Of a stretch of 64,000 nt of DNA, positions 52,401-64,000 are shown piece by piece. The position numbers and the translations under genes were made by a program. The notes beneath the pieces were generated by a model. That model made no database searches. It worked only from the letters and a program-made list of their open reading frames with translations, and had not been told where the DNA came from. The stretch lies in NCBI GenBank assembly GCA_009869945.1, contig WIXG01000059.1, positions 124,001 to 188,000 of the forward strand. Direction: 5' to 3'. The stretch is from Mesaphorura yosii. Its lineage: Eukaryota; Arthropoda; Collembola; Poduromorpha; Tullbergiidae. Numbering within the stretch: position 1 is the first letter of the stretch; every line of letters begins with the position of its first letter.

Positions 52401-55400
52401 GAGGATTAAGGTGAGATTGGGAACAACCAGAATCCGATGTTGGCATTGTACGAGTGCGAAGGATTATTAAAATTCTAGCTTGCCAAACTGCACGTAATAA
52501 AATGCACGAACTGCCTGCTGACAATGCGCGTGAGGAATGTTCGTGGTCTAACCTTACTGTATATCCCGTGATACCGTGCGGTGATGGGGCGGCCATGACT
52601 CGAAGTGAGGCTCAAAGTTTAAATTTCTGCATACAAATTCAAATAATTGCACGAGGTTTTTTGCAAACACGGAAGACAATGCAGCTTTTACAATGTACAA
52701 TGTCTGGTCGTCAATTAAGACCCTGTTGCATCGCATCGTTAATGTGATAGAGGATGGCGACGATTACAGACGCATGGACTTGGTTTATGATCGAGTAATT
52801 AATTTATTCGCGTTTTATGGCACAACAAGACAAACGCAGGGCGTAATGACCATCATCATGCGAAAAAAACTTGTGTACAACTCCTTCTCCTTCTCGCAGT
52901 CAAAATACCGCGATTGACATCTTCGCGAGCATCAAGTGTGGATATCGTATAACAACAGTTAGCAGGAATCGCACTACAGAAAGTGCGATGTGTAACCTTG
53001 TCTGTGGTTCATGCCACTTGTAATTGATCGTAATGAATTCGTTAAACAAACGCACAGTTTTGCGCGATAATTCTTGGTTTACACAAAATTAAGAGTTAAC
53101 GTAGCGTGGCGAGAAAAGAATTTCATTCATTTTCTTCTCTCTTGCAGATGAACTCATTAAATCACAGTTTCCAGTCTTCACGATGTACGCACAAAAACTC
53201 TGCTTGCCAAGTGCACGCAGTTGTGACCGCGCATGGGCGTTCGAGCTGGTTCGAGGCTTCTATCTGAAGGATGGCGGGAGGAAGCAGATGGAAATGCCAA
53301 CGAGGACCGCGTGCATGGACGCGTGTGTGCAGGAACGCGAGTTCCCTTGCAGGTAAACGTGAAGTTTTACTAATTAGTTACAATTCCCCAAATTGGATCA
53401 TACATGACGCGTGATGCTGGAAACGAGGTTGACGGAGTATTTCTTACAGCCTTGTTCCGTATCTGTCATGCTACGAAATGCCTTCAGTGACACATTTGTG
53501 CTGATACAGATCTATCACAATTCTGATTATGCACTTCTATTTTAGTATGTGAGTTTTCTGGTTTTCCTTACGCAATACAATGCGCGCATAATTATGTGTG
53601 CGAATCTTTTCTTCAAAAGAGCTGAATGTGGAACTCTTGAGAACCGTAATCTTTGTTGAGATAGCCTCAATACTCCCATTCTTCTCATTATGCACAACGT
53701 CTTCATGAGATTGACAAGGACGAGTCCAAGGCATGAATGAATATTTTGCACATTCCTCGAGTACTGTCAGACTCCATTTTAGGATGTAAACTGATGGCCA
53801 TGATCAAGAAAATCATAATTTCAAAGAGCTCTTTTTTCTTTTCATGGTCCGCACACAAAAGAGCCTCAGTTGCCAAAAGCTTACGGCAATGCATTGCGAA
53901 TTCCGCGCAGCAGATGAGTAGTGCACGAGATTCGCGATTTGCACGGTGTACGCGCGAACAGCGAGATAAATCGCCGGGTCGGGATTAAGAGATGAGAGTG
54001 GCCAGCACCATATCCTATAATTACCGGAGGTATTTTTAAATATTACCAAGTTGCAAACAGTTAGTCGGGCTCTGCATGGCAGTTGCAGGCGCGAGAAGCA
54101 GGGAAGCTGGGGCCATGGGCACGGTGCTGGTCACACGGAACTCGCTCCGCAACAAGTAGTGATAATGAATGAATACACCTTCGTGGTGTGGTATTAGTAG
54201 GTTATTGTGGTCATTGCCTTTTATCTATGGTAGTTTTTGTTCCTCGTCTCATCCTTGTTCATTATCATTACCAACATAACATGAGTCAGTCTCGAGCCGC
54301 GTTGTACGCGATTTACGAGTTTGGTACCAGCAGTGGTTAGTGAAGATGAGTTAAGGCCAGAAGGGCAAACGGGATAACTTTACCAAATGCATTTTACATT
54401 CACCGCGCCATGGGCTTACGCCAATGCTAATGCATACTACACAGCAAGGCAGAGGCAAGATGAAGACGAGGTGCGGCGGTCTCTTCTCTCTTTGCGAAAT
54501 AACGGAACCGCCTAATAGTACATTGTGCACGTTCAATGCGTGTACTCAGATACATGTAAATCAATTCCCAGTTGAGGCTGACGTTGATGAAAGAAAGAAT
54601 TGCTAATAAATAAATTCTCCGTCTGACCGTCTGATTGCCTGCCTGCCTTCGAGATGGACGGACGCGAGAGTCCGAAAGTACGACCGACTGAGCCGCGAAG
54701 TAATGATGAGTTGAATTCTCGGTTGTTAATTGTAATTGCTGGCTGTAAACAATGGCTTCATCTTTGCATACGCATTGTCCGTGGACTCGGACGATTCAGA
54801 CGGCGAGAGTGAGTTGTAACTCGCAACGGTGTAAAATTGTAAAATAGCCGCAAGTTGAAGGCTCTTTTTATCGTCTGTCAGCTCAATCAATTCTTATGTA
54901 ATACGTGTGCGCACACTGTTATTGACGATTGTTTTAAGCCTCAAACAACGCATCGAACAAATGCTTTTGTTGTTGTTAACCAGTAACAGCAACAAATCAA
55001 TTTTTTGCATTGGTTCAAGTTCACGTTCATTCAGAGCAGACTGCTATTGTGTCTTCACGCTGCTCACTTGGGCAACTTGCAAATTACAGTAATGCAGTGC
55101 CATGCACAATGTACACAACAGTTTTTTAGTCAAGTCGTGCTAATGAATGGATGAACATGTCCTACACGATCATGATCTCGCAAAACGCGATTCTTCGTGC
55201 CTTGCCATGTCGGACACACACAAGCATTCCGATGCAATCAATCAAGTTCTGCTCCCACGGCTCGGCTGCACTGAAATTGCAACTGCAAAGTTACGGCACA
55301 TTGGGCAACAAATTATGACATGAATCCCCTGACTAGTGTTTGTTTAGACGGCCATTGTGCAGCCTGCCATAAGTGACGTTTAATTAATGGAATTTCAGGT

Positions 55401-57136
55401 CCGCGTGGTTCGACGCTGACAGCGGCGAGTGTGTCATGAGCGACGTCGACCGTTACAGCCAGAGTCTGGCGAATCCCTTCGTGCTGCAACCACAGTATGA
55501 TTTCATGGAGAGCCAGTGCGTTCCAGAACCGAACAAAATGTGCGAATTCAAAAGAATTGAGGATCGCCTCGTCAAGACAGTGGACTCGCTTCAGGAAAAT
55601 GTGTCCAGCGTGGACGACTGCCGGGCATTGTGCCTGAATGCGCCTTTCCGTTGTCACACTTATGACTTTTATGAAGGCGTCTGTCGTCTGAGCCACCACT
55701 CCGCGGTCACCCTGACACAAATCGAAGAGCCGTACCTGGTAATGAATGGTAGCGTTTCCTGGGAACGAGGACCTTGCTTTAATGTGACTCTGGACTGCGG
55801 GGCCAACCACTTGATCGCCCATCTCGCAACCAACAAAGTATTCAACGGAAAAGTTTACTCCAGATCAAAACCCAAGTCGTGCGTCGTTGACGTTGTGAAT
55901 AACATGAACTTTGAGATCGCCATGGACTACACTGATCCCTCTTGTGGAGTGAAGCAGGCCGAGCCTGGGAGATTTACCGCGGATTTGGTCCTACAGCACC
56001 ACGACCAGATCATGACAAGCGCCGACTTGGGATTTGCGCTGCGATGCTCCTTTCACTTGGAGGATCAGAGCGTTGCTCATGGAATTGAACTGCAAGTCAA
56101 TGGGCAAATTCAATCAATGGCCAGTGAGTCTTCCGTGGTGCCGGCGCCGAACGTGACCATGCGAATCACTAACCGAGCTGGTGGTGACATCAGCTCTGCT
56201 CAGGTACTTGACGCTCTTAATCGACGCTTGAATAGCTTCAGAACGTTTATTTAGGGCGAAACAAAGCTAAAAGGGATAAATTGTCATTTGTCAGCGTTTT
56301 CTGTGCTTGATTCTTTGCTTGTGGGAAAACAGGTTGGCGACCCGCTGTCCCTTCGGTTCGAGATTGTTGACTCCAACAGCCCTTACGAGATTTTCGTACG
56401 CGAGTTGATTGCAATGGATGGAGTTGACGGGGCAGAAATAATTCTAATTGATGCACGCGGATGTCCAACCGATCCATCCATCATGGGCTCGGTCTCTCAA
56501 GTCGACCTTGGCGGCAAGGTTCTGCAAGCGCCGTTTGAAGCATTCAAGTTCCCAACGTCTGAGTTGGTTCAGTTCCAGGCGCTCGTGACTCCGTGCCTGC
56601 CTTCGTGCCAACCTGTGGATTGCTCCGTCCAGGCCGACCCATCAATTGGAGGAGACTCGCTTTTCCTGTCCAAATCGTTTGGCCGCCGTCGTCGTCGCTC
56701 GCCGAGTAACAGCAGCTCGACAGCCGTGTCGATGCCAGACAACTTGTTGGTGGTGAACAGCATCAAGATCTCAGACCCGTTCAAGAGCCAGCAGAACGAG
56801 AAGACGGTGGAGCGACGCAGATGGGACGGTGAGAAAGAGGAGGCTGAGGAGGTGACCACATCGCGATCTAGTTCAGGATCGTGTCTGAACGCGATGACTC
56901 TGTTCTTGTGTGGTTCAGTTCTTTTGATCATTCAGCTGGCGATCATTGTTGCCTGGCTGTATCTCTGGCGAAGGAAGCATTCGATGTCAAAATTGGATGA
57001 AGTTCACAACAATTATTTCTACCCATCGCACAATAGCATGAAACCATTGAGTCAGGCACAAGCTCCTCAGTTCTCACGAAAATTTTTGCAGCAGGTCAGT
57101 GGAGACATGCCAAATTTGCCAAGACTCTCATGTTGA
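49412..57136 (+). CDS. PAN/ZP-domain apical extracellular matrix membrane protein (neyo/nyobe/trynity type)
   Basis: Exons 49412-49706, 53148-53352, 55399-56203 and 56333-57136 total 2109 nt, 702 aa. Residues 1-26 form a signal peptide (CSVVVLLSLLTVARS). Three PAN/Apple-like Cys modules follow: ~34-110 (CLSACKNNVSCQALNF), ~115-190 (ACMDACVQEREFPCRSAWF) and ~205-290 (CRALCLNAPFRCHTYDFYEG). A ZP domain runs ~296-540 from VTLDCGANHLIAHLATNKVF. A furin-type site GRRRRRS is at 552-558, a transmembrane helix at ~622-647, and a ~55-residue cytoplasmic tail follows. Family role: furin-released ZP polymers that anchor cuticle to the apical epidermal membrane in arthropods. PAN-ZP order fits Drosophila NompA and the neo/nyo/mey/tyn group; I cannot choose the orthologue. 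The start is the ATG giving a signal peptide. Confidence 0.92.
49707..53147 (+). other. ZP gene intron 1
   Basis: 3.4 kb between the donor AAAAG|GTGAGC and the acceptor CTCTTGCAG. The longest ORF (50439-50894, +) has no recognisable motif and is of a length expected by chance in a window this size. No other feature is seen; as the first intron of a regulated epidermal gene it may hold enhancers (inference). Confidence 0.5.
53353..55398 (+). other. ZP gene intron 2
   Basis: 2.0 kb between the donor TGCAG|GTAAAC and the acceptor AATTTCAG. No coding or repeat structure was found. Confidence 0.6.
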
Positions 57137-57497
57137 TCGGAAAATCATCATGACCAACCTCGATTCGTTTAATTTGCCTGTGCATGCACTCGGCCTATTA
57201 CGTAAGACATTAGTATAGAGGAGGCTGCAATGATGAGATTATAAATTGCAGCAAAAGCTTCGTTTATGTATTCAAATTAGCTTTGGTTTTATCCGTTACT
57301 CTGCGAGAGAAAAGAGTAGGTAGGAAAGGTAACAGAGTTCACTTCTAAAAAATTCGCAGAAACGTGACACACAATGCCTTGACTTCTTCTGGTGATTTGT
57401 TCATTTATTGTAGTTTTAAGCCCTTTGTTTTGAACTCTTTTCACGTGGGATTCTTTTTCACCAATAATGCCTCTGCTTTGATTGGATTTTTCGTGCA

Positions 57498-57503
57498 ATT
57501 AAA
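57498..57503 (+). terminator. Possible poly(A) signal ATTAAA of the ZP gene
   Basis: The variant hexamer ATTAAA lies about 360 bases after the stop. The first canonical AATAAA that I find is at 58396-58401, which would give a 1.26-kb 3'UTR. Sequence alone does not decide between them. Confidence 0.3.
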
Positions 57504-60500
57504 TGTGTGTCCATGTCCACTTTTAACCCTTTTGTACACGAGACATAACGGACCCGGCGAGAAGGTAGACCAGCCACCGAGTGACTAGCATTAATCACAG
57601 ACATCAGCACTCTCGTGTCCTCGACTCTTGCGTGGTGTTGGGCACGTCGAGGACACGGACACTGACACTCCGTCTCAGACGAAGTCATGCACACAGCAGC
57701 AGGTACAGACGATTGCATTAATTTCCTGTCGCGAACATCTTTCAGCACCACTTTCAGTCGTCAGAAAGAAAGTTCGCGAGCGGGCTAACACATTTCATAT
57801 TGCACGGAACTCGGCCGCCGCAAGAGACATGCGGTTGACGCCTAACTGCATTTTAGAATTGCAATACATAATTTATGGCAGTTAAAAATAATTAATCATG
57901 AGCATAACTCGTGAGATAACTAGATTGCATTGCGATGTAAGTATGTGGGAATGCGAGCCTGCAAAGAAATAATGCACTGACAGGGCAAGGCAAGTCAACG
58001 TCACGTTCAAGGCATTTGAGTCGTTTCGACAAGGAAACATCAATACGAACGACGGCAGAGTTAATTTATTTCCTTTACTGCAAGATACAAAATTCAAGAT
58101 GCGATAGTTGTTTTCACGAGTGGGAAAACGACTGGTAAAAATGAAACTAATGCTAACACTGCTTTTCCTGTTGCTTTATTTTTATCCACAAAATGCCAAA
58201 AAATATGAAGGAAGTGCGTCGGGTATTTGAGGTTTGTTTACTCTTAGTAATTTATTATACTGCGTTATTGTTGTAATGCGTAATTTATATTCTGACTGCA
58301 GCCCGCAAGGTATTTCAATGTCCTTTCTTAAAATATGATTTAACTGAACTGAAGACATGTGTTATATTCTGTTGTTGTGTGTTGTAAAAAGTGCGAATAA
58401 AAGAGAAAGAAAAAACCGGACGGGGTCGATACGAATTCGTATGTGTCATTCCTGCATCAGCCATTTGACTCTTGTTTCTTTCATTGCATGTGAATCGAAT
58501 TTCGACTTACGAGTTGAGGAAACGTCGAATCGATGCTATCAAAGCCGTCGGCAACAGCTGTTTAGGTGTTGCACTGCTTCGAAGGAGTTCATTTTAATGC
58601 ATGAAAACTTCACCATTTTCACCAATTTTTAATTTCACACGCGAAATGAATTTATCCACCGTCAAGCATGCATTCTTAAGACGGAGTTAACCTACGAGAC
58701 GAAGCTCGGTGCAGTTCTGCTCTCTCGCATTGTTGAGAACAGTAAAGGGAGGTCATGGTCTGGAGAATCAAGCAGACAGGCAGGTAAAGAAAAAGATGGC
58801 AAAGGTGGAGACATCGCAACAACAACCGGTTCTCAGATGGGATTGAAAAATTCGTACATCACTCAAAGATCACACACAATTCACATTGTACTCTTTCTGC
58901 ACGGAAACGAAGTCTACAATGACATGAAGACGAGAGTGCACGTCTCGTGCCTGACTCAGGGCGCAGCAGCCTGCCAGCCCTCATTCATGTCATTAAAATC
59001 TAAAAGATGCTTCATTCCGTTTCGTACGTGTGTTTTATCTTCTGCATCTGGCCAAACTGCAGCATAAAAGACGAGTGCAAGTTTTCTGGTTCCGCAAGCA
59101 AAATTTTTTACCGATTAAAACAAGTGAAAACACGGTGATGAATGTTAATGCAAACGTAACATGCTCATCAAACAATGCGAATTGAATTAAGGAAATCTAA
59201 AGTGATGTGTCGTTGCTCCATAACTTCTGCCAACAATGGCTGATACTGCACAGCACACCTCTCGAACAATACGCGCCTTATGTTAATTCCCATTCACTTC
59301 TGTTTTCCGTCTATGCATTTGCTCAGCCAACCTCAAAAATATAATGAAAAGAAAAAACATTGTTGCCAAGAAAGAGGAAGAGGGTTTAAACGTCCATGTA
59401 ATGCGAACTCTTGAACTCTACCAAGCCACGGGCACTCAGAGGTCCAAGTAGCACCATCTCTATAAATGAATCAATCTCGTTGACGACATTTGAACTTTCA
59501 TTGAAGAAATGAAGCCGCGTAGGTGCAGGTGTTTCGAAATTCTGGCTCTATTGAGAGGAGTTAAATTGATCATCACACACGAAATAGGCACACCTCGAGA
59601 AGAGAGGAAACTGAGGCCGATTTTAAGCACAAACTTTATTGCTTGTGTCGCCCTGCAATTTGTCATCCGGGTAATTCTTCAAATCCCCAACCATTCATCT
59701 CGTTAAATAATTTTATCACCCGTGATTATGCTCTTCAAGATGACGCACGTAATACCAAGTTTTCCCTTTCCCAAATCGTCGCGTCATGATGAATCTAACA
59801 AAAACGAGCACGGAAACTGCCGTAGTCGTAAAACAGCAGCAACTGCACTAAATGTCAAATGTGGGTTTATGTACACATAAAAATTATTATTATAGAACGT
59901 CATCATCGTTTCGCCTTTTCTTCTCTGCCAACTGCACTACAGTTGTTTATCGTTCAAGTGACACGCGGAATGAAGCAATAAAATGTTCGTGTGGAAAAGC
60001 AGAGAAGCGTACATAATCCACATCTTAATTTCTCTCGCTAAATCATAAACCAGCGGCATATATGGACGGGGTAGTGTGACGCCTGCCTCCTGGCAGAGTG
60101 CGAAGGACGAACTTTATGGGCAAGCACTAAAATTAAAGGTGGAGATGAAACCGTGCCATCAAAAAGTAAAGTTACGGCATAATGCATAAAGTCACGTCCC
60201 GCAACATCGATTATTCGGAAACGAGTTTGAGTAATTAAATTCGGCCTGGCAGAGGCAGCTGAGTTCCGACCGTCAATCGCGTGAAAAGGAAATGGCAAAC
60301 GACAGCGAATTTGTACAAATTACTTCGGCACAATACGGCAATGCATCAATGCAGTACAGCAAATACTGTTTATTTCCATTAATGCTAATGCAAGAGAGAC
60401 ATGGCATTTTCCCAAACTGCATTCTAGTAATAAATAGGTACATGTTAATTACAATTGCTGCATCGCGAAACAAGAATATGCGAATAAAATTCGTTTGCAA

Positions 60501-61409
60501 ATTCTGTCAAAACCATGAGAAAGAAGGAAACCATTTCATTACTCGAAGAAAGGGAAAATTGGGAAGCGAAGCGAGCCTAACGAGACATTGAACCTTGAAG
60601 TATGAATTAAAAGGTCGGCAACTGCACCGCTCTGCAAAGTAACAGAGGCCCGAGAAGTGTGCAAATTTGAACGCAAAAAAATTGTCATTTGTGTTTCGTA
60701 TAATTTACGCAATAATAATAATGTGTGTCTGTCGCAGAGCCTCAAGTATTTGCACAGCACTCTGATGTTGCTTGAATTTGATGAATCACATGTGCCCTCC
60801 TAATAACACGGCTTGCCATAGTCGTAGTCATTAGCAAAATATCTGCTTCCTCTCTCTACAGCTTGTACTTCTCTTGTAGTTCGCGGAGCAAGCAAACAAA
60901 GCAATAAAAGGAAGAAATGAAATAAAGTCTTGTTGTTTGCTTCATCGTGAAAATGATGTGACTTTCCTCGCAAAACTCATCTTTCTCTAATGTCGCAAAT
61001 TATGCAAGCAGCAGTAACATATATCAAAACTCTTAAGTTTCCTGGTTTATTTCATTTCACATATACCGTAGTGTCGGCATAAATTATTACCACCAAGAGA
61101 GAAGAAAGGAGATGAGAGTTAACGGGGAATGTTTTATAGCCAAGCAGGAATATTTCACGAGTGTGACGCAAATACAAGGAAATGCGTTGACTACTTTGAA
61201 CCACAATTAATGCCTCATATGCAGACTTGAAGTCATCTGCTGCGGAAGAATTTCTGAATTCTAGGCGTATAAGCACTTAACCTTATCTGATAAATATCTA
61301 ACAATCTACATCCATGTTAAAAGATACGTTCGTCAAATGTCTCAAATGTATGCAAATGTAAATGCAGAAATAGATAACACGCGCCCGTTGAATATTCAAC
61401 ATGATCGAC
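57504..61409. other. Convergent intergenic region, ZP gene to GPCR gene
   Basis: 3.9 kb between the 3' ends of two convergent genes. It holds candidate poly(A) signals for each, a short TAA/ATA run near 60711-60722, and only short ORFs. No gene is recognised. Confidence 0.45.
61046..61051 (-). terminator. Poly(A) signal AATAAA of the adhesion GPCR gene
   Basis: TTTATT on + (AATAAA on the minus strand), about 360 bases beyond the receptor stop codon and the first such hexamer downstream. Confidence 0.5.
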
Positions 61410-64000
61410 TCAATCAAACGTGGCGCTCAAGCTGATGTCGTCTGAAGTCGTCTTAGTGGAGGCTGTTTCTGCACTCTGTCCGTTCTTGTTCGACTGAATC
61501 AGTTTTAGGAGAGCAGTGGCCAACTTGGTCGTGATGGTGTCGTTTCTGTTGAGGGTGCCGGCAGCCGAATTTGCAGTCGAGACATTCGCCGATGAGGGCG
61601 AGGAGAAGGATGCTCTGCTGACATGATGACCCTTCCTATTATTAGCTCGTGGTGATACGGAAGCCGACGATGAAGATGAGGACGACGTTGTGGTGCTGAA
61701 TAAATCAGAGTCGGCATTCGAACCGAGCACCGCCTTTCTCCATGCTCTACAGGCCTATAAAATTATGTAAAGAGGTTCATTAAGTCTTGCACTAACACAT
61801 GTTCAGTTTATTGTATCTTTCAATCCCAACTGCAGGGATATTGAGATCAATTTTGAATATTACATGAAGACAGGAATTCATGACGGTAAGAAATGGATGA
61901 CAAACCGCAAAAAGGATATTAAAATTCATGTGGAGTCAGAGAGAAAGAGAAGATGATGTCAATCATTTTCTCACAATTCGCAGTTTTATGCCTATGCTGC
62001 AGATTTCATACATCCTTTGCATAGCGACTCTTCTGTGAGGTGCCATTTATTTTATTGTAGCGAAATACAAATTGTCAATAACCACAGAGCATTTGGGGCC
62101 AAAGATTTTCTTGTACGGGACTGAACATACGCGATCATTACCTGTGGGTTCAAAGCCACGCGGAACAGAAAAATGAACGCTCCCTGACCCGCATTGCAGA
62201 TACAGAAGAGATAGCGCAAGACTATCTGAAATGGACCCACCGCTAGAGAGGAATCACAAAAGAGCAAAAATTATCCTCGAATTCTGCGAAGTGAGGAATA
62301 CATGAATAAAATTAGCATTAATAAATTGCAGTGCAGCGAAACCGTAGAGCGCAGGGCCATGTCTTCCTTCGCACTGCTAAATTTCCATATTTTCGTTTGT
62401 AAACAAATATGTTATTACGCAGGTAAATTCAATTTTTTGCACTGGCCCACATAATCAACGGGTTAATCGAATCACGGCCAGGCCAGGCCGTTCCTCCTTT
62501 TTGCTGTAGTTGCAATTGCAAACAGGACGGGATGGCCATGGGGTCAAGAATTTGAATATTGAAAACAAATGAGGCCCAGGTGCATGCACGTTGCGTTTGT
62601 GTGAGCACAAACTAAAAACACGTTGGGTCGGTGCGGTAATTGCGAGGTATACGTAGGGTGTAATTGTGATTATTGTTATAATTATGCACAAGTGCACGGG
62701 CAATGCAGCGTACCAATCAGGCCCACCGTCCATCCAACGCCAAGCAGCAGCATGACCGTTAGTGCACCTTTGATCTGAACAGGCGACAAATGATGCGATT
62801 TGACAGTTTTCCAATCAGCATCGGTCTCTCGCCCACATCGCGACTGATCTTCTCCGTCCGTGTCTTTCGACTTGCCACCACATCTGCCTTTGTCACTTTT
62901 TGTCGTTGTGGCTGTCATCATCATCTGCTGCTGCCTCGTCCTCGAGCTCTGCACGTACAGGACGCGGACGATTCGTACGAATACGAAGGTATTGATGACG
63001 AGGCAGAAGACGACGGGAGCCAAGTACGTGCTGTAATAGAGGGGCAGGTTCAGGTGCCCGGCGATCATGCACCAGTCGTCCCGACCAGTCTCGTACACTT
63101 CCTTGTCGACCAGCACACTGACCACGACCAGAACCAGCGGAATACCTGCACACATGGAAACGGCATAATGCATGACATTAAGATTCGCCACCGATTGTCG
63201 TCCCGCTTAATTAAACGCTGTCACGATGCGGATTCCAACGCATTCGCATAGAAAAGGTACGAGACAACTCTCAGTGTCAAAACTATTCACCATCGCTTTG
63301 CACTGAGATCGAGATAAGAAAATGAATGACAAAGTACAGAACCCTTAATTTAATATTATCTAATGCGAAAAAAATAAGAGACAAGACTGCCAAGTCGGCT
63401 CTCAGCTAACAAAGACAAGAGGAAGATGACAACTTAGTTGCTAATTTCCTGTGAAATGCGAGACCAGAAACAATGGGAGATGAGTGACCTCATCAACTCG
63501 TATTTATGTTTCGCAACTGATGCCAAACATATCCGCGAAAAGTCTCATCCATTCTCATGTCCGATGGAATCTTGTATGAAGGAGAATAATTTGCATGGGA
63601 GTCTAAATTTGTTCGCATCTGACATTAAGATCCTATCACAATGACATATCCGGCTACCTCTTTTGTATTTGCATTTATTCGTTAGTTATGCAGACATACA
63701 TTTGCGCATAATTACCACTTTGGAAATCTCAGCTTACCCCACGTGCAAAGAGACCGCTTCAACAGAAACCGGCTCTCGGGCTTCACAAACACGGAAATGA
63801 GGAGCTGGTACATGTGAACTCCCTCGACGAGCATCCAGCCGAGGGAGGTGAGGAGGAAGTAGTGCAGGAGCATCGCTGGAGCGGTGCAGCGCCCGTCCCA
63901 CATGTCCACTTCGCTCGAGACGGACATCAGGTGGAGGAGCAGGAGCGAAGTGCTCAGATTGAGAAGAATCTTGTTGGAGCGCTCCTTCCTCAAACATCTG
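61410..64000 (-). CDS. Adhesion G-protein-coupled receptor (class B2, ADGRG-like), 3' part
   Basis: Exons, in transcript order: >64000-63738, 63145-62714, 62242-62142, 61754-61410 (stop). All junctions keep phase. Segments: TM2 NKILLNLSTSLLLLHLMSVS, TM3 LLHYFLLTSLGWMLVEGVHM, TM4 GIPLVLVVVSVLV, an ECL2 cysteine (DDWCMI), TM5 YYSTYLAPVVFCLVINTFVF, TM6 GALTVMLLLGVGWTVGLIA and TM7 VLRYLFCICNAGQGAFIFLF. The KILLNLSTSLLLL and LHYFLL..WM..EG.HMY patterns are typical of the ADGRG group (GPR64/GPR126-like). The TM5-TM6 loop is unusually long and charged (KSDKGRCGGKSKDTDGEDQS). The C-tail is Ser/Thr-rich. The N-terminal ectodomain, the GPS/GAIN region and TM1 lie beyond 64000. Family role: autoproteolysed surface receptor for cell or matrix ligands. 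Confidence 0.9.
63146..63737 (-). other. GPCR intron between the TM3 and TM4 exons
   Basis: 592 bases with donor TGGG|GTAAGC and acceptor GTGTGCAG. The ORF at 63438-63644 on + has no recognisable content. Confidence 0.75.

Noticed and set aside
55313..55822. 169-codon ORF antisense to ZP exon 3
   Set aside because: A shadow of the GC-richer coding exon on the other strand; no family motif.
33000..63700. Scattered POU-octamer (ATTTGCAT) and GCATTAAT words
   Set aside because: Frequency looks near expectation for AT-moderate DNA; counts need a computed background.
1..64000. CRISPR arrays, bacterial operons, tRNA or rRNA genes, intact transposons
   Set aside because: None seen. B-box-like GGTTYGAATC words such as the one near 88 lie at splice donors and have no tRNA fold.

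Overview
The window is a piece of an animal nuclear genome, most likely an arthropod (insect or crustacean). Genes are split by GT-AG introns, many of them only 66-80 bases. The Ca2+ pump carries a C-terminal tail of insect type, and a PAN/ZP apical-matrix protein of the family used in arthropod cuticle is present. I cannot name the species.

Layout: (1) 1-626, + strand: the last three exons of a vitamin K epoxide reductase (VKORC1-like) gene that starts before the window. (2) 2269-7422, - strand: a complete 14-exon BCR/ABR homologue (coiled coil, DH, PH, C2, RhoGAP; 1392 aa), convergent with VKORC1. (3) 14582-30911, - strand: a plasma-membrane Ca2+ ATPase (PMCA) gene with a TATA/initiator promoter, a noncoding first exon, twenty shared coding exons and two alternative last exons about 5 kb apart. 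Each last exon supplies its own calmodulin-binding start and its own PDZ-binding end. (4) 30912-49411: about 18.5 kb in which I see no gene. (5) 49412-57136, + strand: a four-exon PAN-PAN-PAN-ZP membrane protein (702 aa) with a furin site and a transmembrane segment. (6) 61410-64000, - strand: the 3' part of an adhesion-type G-protein-coupled receptor (TM2 to C-tail); its extracellular half lies beyond the window.

For the BCR homologue and for both PMCA isoforms, the exon lengths I derived by hand sum to a multiple of three, and every junction keeps family homology in phase. That is the main support for these models.

The least explained material lies in PMCA introns on the opposite (+) strand. 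One 2.2-kb intron (27198-29400) holds three open segments. The first has a SUMO-interaction-like start and an in-frame stop. The second and third join in phase through consensus splice sites, and the third is rich in Cys/His pairs. The same intron carries a short repeat found three times in direct and at least twice in inverted orientation, one pair of which can fold into an 18-bp hairpin. A separate zinc-finger-like ORF lies in another PMCA intron (22957-23226). I recognise none of these, and they are the best candidates for something undescribed. The genes have no evident common pathway; they are ordinary neighbours.
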